A DNA stretch of 12,790 nucleotides, taken from assembly GCA_903904275.1 (NCBI GenBank), contig CAIVBX010000234.1, positions 1 to 12,790 on the forward strand, given 5' to 3'. This DNA comes from an uncultured Pseudomonadota bacterium. GTDB lineage: Bacteria > Pseudomonadota > Gammaproteobacteria > Methylococcales > Methylomonadaceae. Under the pieces are notes generated by a model that worked only from the letters and a program-made list of their open reading frames with translations, was not told the origin of the DNA and made no database searches. Both the position numbers and the translations under genes were made by a program. Numbering within the stretch: position 1 is the stretch's first letter; the number at the start of each line of letters is the position of its first letter. Shown piece after piece: positions 6,152 to 12,790 of the stretch.

Positions 6152-7070
6152 CCAGTTTTACACCATTCAAATCATGCGCGGCTAAAAATGCACTTGCTAA
6201 CATACGTTTTCCATTTGGCATTTGTAATTCGTGAATGCGTAAAAAACCGTTTCCTGTTGCGACATCTAACGTTTTTGATGTGCAACGCACTTGTCCTGCT
6301 TCTAAATTAGTCGATTCATTTAACACTTCTGCTGCCCAAATTTTCATTGCTAATCCGTTATAAACCGTTTGAGCAACAGGTTTGGGATTTAAACCATGAA
6401 TTTTTCGTACCAATGTTTCTGCTGATTGTGACCAATCAATTGGCGAGTCTTCTTTGGTTAATTTTGCCGCGTAAGTCACCAAATTTTCGTCTTGTGGTTC
6501 AGGTTTGAGTAAGCCATTTTCAAGTTGCGGTAAAACTTTTTCTAAACCGATTGCGCTGAGTTTTGCCAATTCATCATGCACAATGGCAGATGTGTCTGTC
6601 GGTTTAATAGGATAAATTTCTTTATGCAACATATCACCTGCATCGAGTTTTTTCACGATTTGCATAATGGTTACGCCTGTTTCTTTATCGCCTTCAATTA
6701 CGGCGCGTTGAATCGGTGCAGCTCCGCGCCAACGTGGCAATAATGAACCATGTCCATTGATACAACCAAAACGTGGTGTATCTAAAATAGTTTGCGGCAA
6801 AATCATGCCGTAAGCGACAACCACCATTAAATCTGCATTGAAATTCTGAAAAATGTGTAATTCGTCATCGGTTTTTAGCGTCAACGGCTGTAAAACAGGA
6901 ATATCATATTTCAATGCCAACACTTTCACAGGTGGAGGCTGTAAATGTTGACCACGTCCCGCTGGTCTATCAGGTTGGGTATAAACCGCGCAAATGTCAT
7001 GACCTAAATCAATCAATTTTTGCAAACTCGGCACAGCAAATTCAGGCGTTCCCGCAAAAATTATTCTCAT
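6144..7070 (-). CDS. fmt: methionyl-tRNA formyltransferase
   Basis: 308 residues (E. coli 315). The enzyme formylates the amino group of Met on initiator tRNA using 10-formyltetrahydrofolate, in the cytoplasm. The N-terminal formyltransferase domain (1 to about 205) starts MRIIFAGTPEFAV and contains SLLPRWRGAAPIQ (109-121). The catalytic triad is Asn105, His107 and Asp143, each one residue before the E. coli numbers 106, 108 and 144. The C-terminal OB-fold tRNA-binding domain (about 207-308) includes KIHGLNPKP. The residue between the catalytic Asn and His is Gly106 rather than the usual Val or Ile. The start overlaps the def stop by 4 bases (ATGA), so the two are translationally coupled, as expected: Def removes the formyl group that Fmt adds. 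rsmB, often next in this operon, is absent; a terminator follows instead. Confidence 0.97.
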   Translation of the reverse strand: MRIIFAGTPEFAVPSLQKLIDLGHDICAVYTQPDRPAGRGQHLQPPPVKVLALKYDIPVLQPLTLKTDDELHIFQNFNADLMVVVAYGMILPQTILDTPRFGCINGHGSLLPRWRGAAPIQRAVIEGDKETGVTIMQIVKKLDAGDMLHKEIYPIKPTDTSAIVHDELAKLSAIGLEKVLPQLENGLLKPEPQDENLVTYAAKLTKEDSPIDWSQSAETLVRKIHGLNPKPVAQTVYNGLAMKIWAAEVLNESTNLEAGQVRCTSKTLDVATGNGFLRIHELQMPNGKRMLASAFLAAHDLNGVKLGV

Positions 7071-7576
7071 TTTTTGCCTTCCAAACGGTGCATTTTTTCC
7101 AATTTTGTTTTAATGCGTTGACGTTTTAAGGGGGATAAATAATCGACAAATAATTTCCCATTTAAATGGTCGATTTCATGTTGAATACAAGTTGATAATA
7201 AATCGTTTGCTTCAATTTGAATTTCTGCACCATTTCGGTCTAAGCCTTTGACGATAATGTGACCAGGACGCACAATTTTTTCGTAACTTTCAGGCACAGA
7301 TAAACAGCCTTCTTTGTATTCAAATTCGCCATCTTTACTGATAATTTCAGGATTGATTAAACATAACGGCGTATTTTTTTCTTCGCTGGTATCAATCACT
7401 AAAAGTTGTTGATGAACATTGATTTGCGTTGCCGCCAACCCGATGCCGCCCGATTCGTACATCGTTTCAAACATATCATCAATAAGAATTTGAAGTTGGT
7501 TGTCTATGTTTTTGATTGGCGCGGCTTTTTTACGCAACCGTTCGTCTGGGAATTCGAGAATCGTTAGAATACTCAA
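7067..7576 (-). CDS. def: peptide deformylase
   Basis: 169 residues, the same length as E. coli Def, when started at the TTG at 7576. The frame continues to another TTG at 7618, but the shorter start has GGAG six bases upstream and gives the family N-terminus SILTILEFPDERLR. Def is a metalloenzyme that removes the formyl group from nascent proteins at the ribosome. All three motifs are visible: GIGLAATQ (44-51), EGCLS (89-93, metal ligand Cys91) and HEIDH (133-137, ligands His133 and His137, catalytic Glu134). The gene overlaps fmt by 4 bases and is divergent from the LysM gene across a 78-base gap. Confidence 0.96.
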   Translation of the reverse strand: MSILTILEFPDERLRKKAAPIKNIDNQLQILIDDMFETMYESGGIGLAATQINVHQQLLVIDTSEEKNTPLCLINPEIISKDGEFEYKEGCLSVPESYEKIVRPGHIIVKGLDRNGAEIQIEANDLLSTCIQHEIDHLNGKLFVDYLSPLKRQRIKTKLEKMHRLEGKK

Positions 7577-7654
7577 TGCACTCTCCACTATAATGTTTAA
7601 AAATTGAAATAGACGCAAATTCTATCCGAAATCATTCTAACTTTGTTGTCACGC
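7577..7654. promoter_or_regulatory. divergent intergenic region between def and the LysM gene
   Basis: These 78 bases must hold promoters for both directions. On the plus strand TATAAT lies at 7589-7594, with no convincing -35, and would give a leader of about 50 bases for the LysM gene. On the minus strand TAGAAT lies at 7624-7619, giving a leader of about 35 bases for def. Neither is strong evidence alone. No inverted repeat was noticed here. Confidence 0.35.
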
Positions 7655-8779
7655 ATGAAAAATATACGTTTTTTAGTTCATCATTTTTTACTCGGTTTGT
7701 TATTAAATACGAGTATTTTTACAACCAGTCAGGCTGACGAAATCGCCTTGAATCCTACACATCCTGAAAAATACACGGTGTTAAAAGGTGACACGCTTTG
7801 GGATATTTCAGGGAAATTTTTACAAAATCCTTGGCAATGGAAAGTCCTTTGGGAAAATAATCCACAAATTAAAAATCCACATCTCATTTATCCAAATGAC
7901 ACGATTTATTTTCAATTGGTTGACGGAAAACCACAGTTGAGTTTATCGCGACCACAAGAATTACGAACCGATAAACCTTGTATTCTAAAACCAAGTGATT
8001 ATGAAAAAGGACGCGAAACGTTTTTGCTCGATAAAAATAACAAAGTATTACCGTGTGCGCGTGAAAGTGACCTCGAAAAACCGATTCATTTAATTCCACA
8101 CGATAAAATTGCCGCATTTTTAACGTCGCCTAAAGTCGTCAGCGAAAAAGAATTGGAAAATTCGCCGTATGTAATTGGCTTTCAAGAAGGACATTTGTTG
8201 GCAGGCGCAGGTGACAAAATTTATGTCAAAAATTTAAGCGATACCACAGCAAAAACATACACAATTTACCGTACTGGCGAAACATATCATGCAGCTGATA
8301 CAAACGAACTTTTAGGTGTTGAAGCGCAATATATCGCTTCAGCAAGGTTGCAAAATTTGGCTGAACCTACGGCGACATTGATTATTACAAAAGGAACGCA
8401 TGAAATTCGGATTGGCGACCGAATTATGCCAAGCCCTGAAACTGAAAATACGTTGAATTTTTTCCCAAAACCACCTGAAAAAATGATTGATGGTCACATC
8501 ATTGGCGTAAAAGGAAATATGCAACTCATTGGTTTATATAGTGTTGTCGTAATTGATAAAGGTAGCGCAGAAGGTTTGATTGCAGGTCATGAATTGACGA
8601 TTTATCAAAAAGGCAAAATGGTTGTTGATTCCGTAAAAGACGATTCAGATGATGTGAAATTACCTGATGAAATGGCAGGAAAAATCATGGTTTTCCGTCC
8701 CTTTGAGCATTTAAGTTACGCTTTGGTAATGGAAGCAAAACACGATATTCACCGTTTAGACGAAGTAAAAACACAATGA
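7655..8779 (+). CDS. secreted LysM-domain protein encoded upstream of dprA
   Basis: 374 residues from the ATG at 7655; a TTG four codons earlier is an alternative, and neither has a clear Shine-Dalgarno sequence. A signal peptide occupies about 1-27 (MKNIRFLVHH, then a Leu-rich core, with likely cleavage after SQA). One LysM domain follows at 40-86, beginning YTVLKGDTLWDIS and including WENNP and LIYPNDTIYF; LysM binds N-acetylglucosamine in peptidoglycan. The remaining 290 residues have no named catalytic motif. Two cysteines (109, 134) could form a disulfide. The part from about 270 (DGHIIGVKGN..., then DKGSAEGLIAGHELTIYQKG) looks like a beta-rich repeat domain. LysM proteins of this design are commonly encoded just before dprA in Gammaproteobacteria, but I know of no established function. 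The stop overlaps the dprA start by 4 bases (ATGA). Confidence 0.85.
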   Translation: MKNIRFLVHHFLLGLLLNTSIFTTSQADEIALNPTHPEKYTVLKGDTLWDISGKFLQNPWQWKVLWENNPQIKNPHLIYPNDTIYFQLVDGKPQLSLSRPQELRTDKPCILKPSDYEKGRETFLLDKNNKVLPCARESDLEKPIHLIPHDKIAAFLTSPKVVSEKELENSPYVIGFQEGHLLAGAGDKIYVKNLSDTTAKTYTIYRTGETYHAADTNELLGVEAQYIASARLQNLAEPTATLIITKGTHEIRIGDRIMPSPETENTLNFFPKPPEKMIDGHIIGVKGNMQLIGLYSVVVIDKGSAEGLIAGHELTIYQKGKMVVDSVKDDSDDVKLPDEMAGKIMVFRPFEHLSYALVMEAKHDIHRLDEVKTQ

Positions 8780-9879
8780 AAACCTTAAATTGCAACGATG
8801 AAGATATTAAATACTGGTTAGCATTGTTGCGAATTGAAGGCATTGGTTGCAAAACGTTTGCAAATTTAATCGACGAACATTCACCCGAAGACATTTTTGC
8901 TGCAACCGAAAAGGAATTACTTAGTTGGGAAATTAAAAAAAATTTGGTCAACGCGATTTTAAATTTCGATTGGAAATCAGTGGAATATGATTTGGAATGG
9001 TTAGCAAAACCGAATAACGATGTTTTAAAAATTACACATCGACTTTATCCTGACACCCTGAAAGAAATTTACGACCCACCGCCTTTGTTATTTATTCGGG
9101 GTAATCCTAAAATTTTAGCTTATCCACAAGTGGCGATTGTGGGTAGTCGAAATCCATCGTCATTAGGCAATAAAACCGCATTTGATTTTGCATTTGAATT
9201 AAGTAAATACGGTTTTGCGATTACAAGCGGTTTGGCTTTAGGCATTGATTCAACAGCGCATCAGGGCGCATTAAGTGCGGAAGGTTTCACCATTGCGGTG
9301 GTGGGAACAGGATTAGACCGTGTGTATCCATCGAGTAACAAAGAATTAGCGTTAGAAATTGTGAACACGGGCGCAATGATTTCTGAATTTCCACCAGGTA
9401 CAACAGCAATAGGTTCAAATTTTCCACGTCGAAACCGAATTATTAGCGGTTTATGTCAGGGATTGTTAGTAGTTGAAGCCGCGCAAAAAAGCGGTTCTCT
9501 AATTACGGCACGCATGGCGTTAGAACAAAACCGCGAAGTTTTTGCGATTCCTGGTTCAATTTACAGCCCGCTTTCACGCGGTTGCAATGCGATGATTAAA
9601 GAAGGCGCAAAACTTGTCGAATCACCGCAAGATATTATTGAAGAATTAAGTCAATATAAACAACGAATTACCTCTTTACGTTCTGAACCAGAACAATCAT
9701 TGCTTGACCTTGACCAACAAACATTATTGAATCTAGTCATGTTTAGCCCTACTTCAATCGATGATTTGGTCGAAAGTGCGATGCAGTCGGTTGATGTCAT
9801 TAGCTCGCAACTTTTAATGCTTGAAATTCAAGGCTATGTTGAAGCCACACCTGGCGGTTGTTATATCCGCGTAAAATAA
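8776..9879 (+). CDS. dprA: DNA-processing protein DprA (Smf)
   Basis: 367 residues with the full three-part architecture. The N-terminal helical region (about 11-75) has the helix-hairpin-helix-like LLRIEGIGCKTFANL. The central Rossmann-like domain (about 100-290) contains VAIVGSRNPSSLG (119-131), SGLALGID (151-158), FPRRNRIISGL (216-226) and SGSLITA (239-245), followed by the GCN segment at 269. The C-terminal winged-helix domain (about 315-365) includes QLLMLEIQGYV. DprA binds single-stranded DNA and loads RecA on it, protecting incoming DNA during natural transformation; it is also present in species not known to be competent. It acts in the cytoplasm. Its start is coupled to the LysM gene by a 4-base overlap, and smg follows after 9 bases. 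Confidence 0.97.
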   Translation: MKTLNCNDEDIKYWLALLRIEGIGCKTFANLIDEHSPEDIFAATEKELLSWEIKKNLVNAILNFDWKSVEYDLEWLAKPNNDVLKITHRLYPDTLKEIYDPPPLLFIRGNPKILAYPQVAIVGSRNPSSLGNKTAFDFAFELSKYGFAITSGLALGIDSTAHQGALSAEGFTIAVVGTGLDRVYPSSNKELALEIVNTGAMISEFPPGTTAIGSNFPRRNRIISGLCQGLLVVEAAQKSGSLITARMALEQNREVFAIPGSIYSPLSRGCNAMIKEGAKLVESPQDIIEELSQYKQRITSLRSEPEQSLLDLDQQTLLNLVMFSPTSIDDLVESAMQSVDVISSQLLMLEIQGYVEATPGGCYIRVK

Positions 9880-9888
9880 TTTGGAATT

Positions 9889-10356
9889 ATGAAAGAAAAT
9901 ATATTTGATGTCTTGATGTACCTTTTTGACAATTACATGGACGATGAAAACGAAATTCCACCAGATAACGATATGGTAAAAAACGAATTATTGCAGGCAG
10001 GTTTTGAGCATAAAGATGTGGTTCGTGCATTCGATTGGCTCGAATCCTTATCGCTCGAAGGCGTTGATATTTCGCCGCAAGCCTCCTCGTCGTTTCGTGT
10101 CTTTAGTCCATTTGAAAAAGCGCGTCTTGATGTTGAATGCCAAGATTTAATTTTCACTTTGGAACGCATAGGAATTTTAAATTCTGTAAATCGAGAATTG
10201 ATTTTAGACCGCGCTATTGCGCTTGACGAAGTGTTGACCCTTGAAAAATTGAAATGGATTGTGTTGATTGTGTTGTTGAATCAGCCCGATGAAGAATTAG
10301 CTTTTGCACGAATGGAAGACATGGTTTATGACTTGTCACCAACGTACCTACATTAA
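9889..10356 (+). CDS. smg: Smg protein (DUF494 family)
   Basis: 155 residues (E. coli Smg 157). It is recognised from the N-terminus ENIFDVLMYLFDNYMDDE, the acidic character, and its usual place directly behind dprA (smf). The protein is probably helical and cytoplasmic; its function is not established. It starts 9 bases after the dprA stop, with TGGA ahead of the ATG, and ends 15 bases before topA, so it is almost certainly in the same transcript as dprA and topA. Confidence 0.93.
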   Translation: MKENIFDVLMYLFDNYMDDENEIPPDNDMVKNELLQAGFEHKDVVRAFDWLESLSLEGVDISPQASSSFRVFSPFEKARLDVECQDLIFTLERIGILNSVNRELILDRAIALDEVLTLEKLKWIVLIVLLNQPDEELAFARMEDMVYDLSPTYLH

Positions 10357-10371
10357 AATGGAATTGATTAA

Positions 10372-12666
10372 ATGAGCAAAAATCTTGTTATTGTTGAATC
10401 ACCTGCGAAAGCAAAAACGATTGAAAAATATCTGGGTAAAGATTTTCAAGTGCTTGCATCTTATGGTCACGTTCGTGATTTGATTCCGAAAGAAGGCGCG
10501 GTCGATACGCTAAATGATTTTGCGATGAAATATGAAATCGTAGAACGTAATCAACGCCACATTCAAGCAATTACGAAAGCCTTAAAACCTGCAGATACGC
10601 TTTATTTAGCAACTGACCCTGATAGAGAAGGTGAGGCAATTTCGTGGCATTTGCTTGAACTGTTGAACGAAAAAAATCTGCTCCAAAATAAAGCAGTTCA
10701 TCGCGTTGCGTTTCACGAAATTACAAAAAAAGCCGTCACAGAAGCGATTGCTGAACCGTCTGAACTGAATTACAACATGGTTCACGCGCAACAAGCACGT
10801 CGCGCGTTAGATTATTTAGTCGGTTTCAAATTATCACCGTTATTGTGGAAAAAAATTCGACGTGGCTTATCTGCTGGTCGCGTACAAAGTCCTGCGTTGC
10901 GTTTAATTGTGGAACGCGAATTAGAAATCGAAGCCTTCCAAAGTCGTGAATACTGGTCAACCGAAGCGGCGGTTTTTGCATTAGAACAAAATTTTAAAGC
11001 GAAATTAACGCAATTCAATGGCGAAAAAATTACGCAATTTAGTCTTAATAATGAAGATTTAGCGACACAAACGCGACAACTTTTGCTCGAAGAATCGAAT
11101 GGAAAATTGACCGTTGCGAAACTCGAAAAGAAACAACGCAAAAGTCATCCTGCACCACCTTTTATTACCTCAACATTGCAACAAGAAGCGGCGCGAAAAT
11201 TAGGTTTTACGACAAAACGCACTATGACAGTCGCGCAACAGCTTTATGAAGGAATTGATATTGGCGGCGAAACAGCAGGGTTAATCACTTATATGCGTAC
11301 CGATTCGGTAAATTTATCTGTTGATGCGGTTGCGGATATTCGAGCGTTAATAAGTGAAACTTACGGTGCAGAAAATATACCTAAAGAGCTAAATGTTTAT
11401 AAAACGAAATCTAAAAATGCCCAAGAAGCCCATGAAGCTATTCGTCCAACGTCTGCACGCTATTTACCAAGTCAAATTCAAACATTTTTAACTGCCGAAC
11501 AATTCAAACTGTATGAATTGATTTGGAAACGCACGATTGCGTGCCAAATGATTCATGCAACATTGAATAGCGTGGCAATTGATTTAAGTTGTGCAGATGA
11601 AAAACACGTTTTTCGTGCCACAGGTTCATCCGTTGCAAATGCTGGTTTCATGGCGGTTTATCTTGAAGGTAAAGACGACTCAAAAGAAGGCGATGACAAA
11701 GAAAACTTTTTGCCTGCATTGAAAGAAGGCGATAGTGTTCAATTAAACGATGTGTTAATTGCTCAACATTTCACTGAACCGCCACCACGTTACGGCGAAG
11801 CAAGTTTAGTGAAATCGCTGGAAGAACATGGCATTGGTCGTCCTTCAACGTATGCGTCAATTATTTCAACACTGCAAAACCGCGAATATGTGACGCTCGA
11901 AACAAAACGTTTTCATCCGACCGATGTTGGGCGAATTGTGAACAAATTCTTAACCGAGCATTTCACGAAATATGTTGATTACAGTTTTACTGCGAATTTA
12001 GAAGATGATTTGGACGCGGTGGCGCGTGGTGAAAAAGAATGGATTCCATTAATGGAAAATTTTTGGAAACCATTTGGTGAATTAGTTATTGAAAAAGAAG
12101 GCAGTGTTCAACGCAAAGATGTGACGCAAGAAGCCATTGATGAATTGTGTCCACAATGCGGAAAAGCCTTATCGATTCGTTTAGGTAGAAACGGACGCTT
12201 TGTGGGCTGTACAGATTATCCAACGTGTAATTACACACGAAATTTAACAGATTCGGCAACGATTGAACCTGAGTTAGTTGAAGGTCGTGAATGCCCTGAA
12301 TGTAAATCGCCGCTAATTTATAAAAGTAGTAAATACGGTAAATTTATTGGTTGCACAGGTTATCCAGATTGCCGATATATTGAACCAATTGAAAAACCTA
12401 GCGATACAGGCGTAACGTGTCCACAATGTCAAAAAGGACAGATTTTTAAACGTAAATCACGCAATGGCAAAGTGTTTTATTCCTGTGAAAATTATCCAAC
12501 ATGTGATTATGCGTTATGGAATGCACCGTTAAATGAGCCTTGTCCAAAATGTCATTGGGCAGTTTTAACGCTAAAAGAAAGTAAAAAACATGGTGTTCAA
12601 AAAGTGTGTCCACAAAAAGGCTGTGGTTTTACTGAAGTGATTGAACGGGATGGTGAAACGGAATAA
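10372..12666 (+). CDS. topA: DNA topoisomerase I (type IA)
   Basis: 764 residues. The enzyme relaxes negative supercoils by a transient 5'-phosphotyrosine link and keeps chromosome supercoiling in balance. The Toprim domain begins NLVIVESPAKAKTIEKYLG (catalytic Glu9) and includes TDPDREGE (81-88, metal-binding Asp82, Asp84 and Glu86). The active-site Tyr307 is in GLITYMRTDS (303-312), and EAHEAIRPT (352-360) is also present. The C-terminus (591-751) carries four four-cysteine zinc motifs, with first and last cysteines at about 593/619, 641/667, 683/711 and 724/751; the fourth is more divergent. It is about 100 residues shorter than E. coli TopA (865), mostly through more compact Toprim and C-terminal regions. 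It is the last gene of the plus-strand group and converges on a response-regulator gene. Confidence 0.97.
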   Translation: MSKNLVIVESPAKAKTIEKYLGKDFQVLASYGHVRDLIPKEGAVDTLNDFAMKYEIVERNQRHIQAITKALKPADTLYLATDPDREGEAISWHLLELLNEKNLLQNKAVHRVAFHEITKKAVTEAIAEPSELNYNMVHAQQARRALDYLVGFKLSPLLWKKIRRGLSAGRVQSPALRLIVERELEIEAFQSREYWSTEAAVFALEQNFKAKLTQFNGEKITQFSLNNEDLATQTRQLLLEESNGKLTVAKLEKKQRKSHPAPPFITSTLQQEAARKLGFTTKRTMTVAQQLYEGIDIGGETAGLITYMRTDSVNLSVDAVADIRALISETYGAENIPKELNVYKTKSKNAQEAHEAIRPTSARYLPSQIQTFLTAEQFKLYELIWKRTIACQMIHATLNSVAIDLSCADEKHVFRATGSSVANAGFMAVYLEGKDDSKEGDDKENFLPALKEGDSVQLNDVLIAQHFTEPPPRYGEASLVKSLEEHGIGRPSTYASIISTLQNREYVTLETKRFHPTDVGRIVNKFLTEHFTKYVDYSFTANLEDDLDAVARGEKEWIPLMENFWKPFGELVIEKEGSVQRKDVTQEAIDELCPQCGKALSIRLGRNGRFVGCTDYPTCNYTRNLTDSATIEPELVEGRECPECKSPLIYKSSKYGKFIGCTGYPDCRYIEPIEKPSDTGVTCPQCQKGQIFKRKSRNGKVFYSCENYPTCDYALWNAPLNEPCPKCHWAVLTLKESKKHGVQKVCPQKGCGFTEVIERDGETE

Positions 12667-12671
12667 TGTCT

Positions 12672-12704
12672 AACGTAATCACGGCATAATGCCGTGATTA
12701 CGTT
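12672..12704. repeat. 33-base near-perfect palindrome between convergent genes
   Basis: AACGTAATCACGGCAT (12672-12687) and its exact reverse complement (12689-12704) flank a single A. In RNA either strand would fold into a long stable hairpin, with a loop of a few bases. It lies 5 bases after the topA stop and 8 bases after the stop of the opposing gene. No T-run of four or more directly follows on either strand, so it is not a textbook intrinsic terminator. It may be a bidirectional 3' hairpin or a copy of a dispersed palindromic repeat. Confidence 0.75.
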
Positions 12705-12712
12705 GAGGAAAA

Positions 12713-12790
12713 TTAACCTGTTTTTAGTTTTGCAAGAAGCTGGCTGATTAAATTATCAGGTTTGAATGGTTTTACGATGTAAGACGTAAT
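12713..12790 (-). CDS. C-terminal end of a response-regulator receiver (CheY-like) domain protein (5' end outside window)
   Basis: The last 25 codons and the TAA (12715-12713) of a minus-strand gene entering from the right edge. The peptide contains ITSYIVKPFKPDNL followed by an amphipathic helix ending LLAKLKTG. YIVKPF is the strand with the conserved Lys-Pro of receiver domains (Lys109 in CheY), and the helix is the final alpha-5. The protein ends directly after this helix, so either it is a stand-alone receiver or the receiver is its last domain. The fragment is too short to say more. Confidence 0.7.
   Translation of the reverse strand: MTSYIVKPFKPDNLISQLLAKLKTG

Noticed and set aside
7589..7594. 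ATTATA/TATAGT on the minus strand as the def -10
   Set aside because: Transcription would start inside or after the GGAG ribosome site of def, so TAGAAT further upstream fits better.
10388..11141. Three minus-strand open frames within topA
   Set aside because: They are shadow frames of topA with no recognisable protein character.
1..12790. CRISPR array, tRNA, insertion sequence or phage gene
   Set aside because: No regularly spaced repeats, cloverleaf sequences, transposase or integrase motifs were seen on either strand by eye; gaps between genes are short.

Overview
The window looks like chromosomal DNA from an AT-rich gammaproteobacterium (GC content judged by eye, not computed). Three things point that way: the gene order lysM protein-dprA-smg-topA with def-fmt divergent to it, a DbpA-type RNA helicase, and TusD/TusC (DsrE/DsrF) sulfur-relay proteins. 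The sulfur relay, a membrane protein with a c-type haem motif and a CHASE2 signalling protein would suit a sulfur-oxidising lineage such as Beggiatoa/Thiotrichales, but that placement is an inference.

Layout: bases 1-7576 are read almost entirely from the minus strand, and 7655-12666 from the plus strand. From right to left on the minus strand, def and fmt overlap by 4 bases and end in a hairpin terminator. Next is a lone membrane haem-c protein with its own terminator. Then come tusD-tusC, then dbpA with a consensus -10 box in front and a strong terminator behind. Last is a tight three-gene unit: a secreted SH3b protein, an M48 metalloprotease lipoprotein, and a CHASE2 membrane sensor that runs off the left edge just where a cyclase domain would be expected. 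On the plus strand, a secreted LysM protein overlaps dprA by 4 bases, followed closely by smg and topA. A 33-base near-perfect palindrome separates topA from the last 25 codons of a convergent response-regulator receiver domain at the right edge.

The genes fall into four jobs: maturation of protein N-termini (def, fmt), DNA topology and DNA uptake/recombination (topA, dprA, smg), RNA processing and tRNA thiolation (dbpA, tusDC), and envelope sensing (LysM protein, SH3b-M48-CHASE2). Most of the window is housekeeping. The parts worth a second look are the SH3b-M48-CHASE2 unit, the four-helix haem-c protein, tusDC without an adjacent tusB, and the palindromes at 2802-2829 and 12672-12704. No tRNA, rRNA, CRISPR array, insertion sequence or phage gene was seen. 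No stretch longer than about 131 bases lacks a gene.
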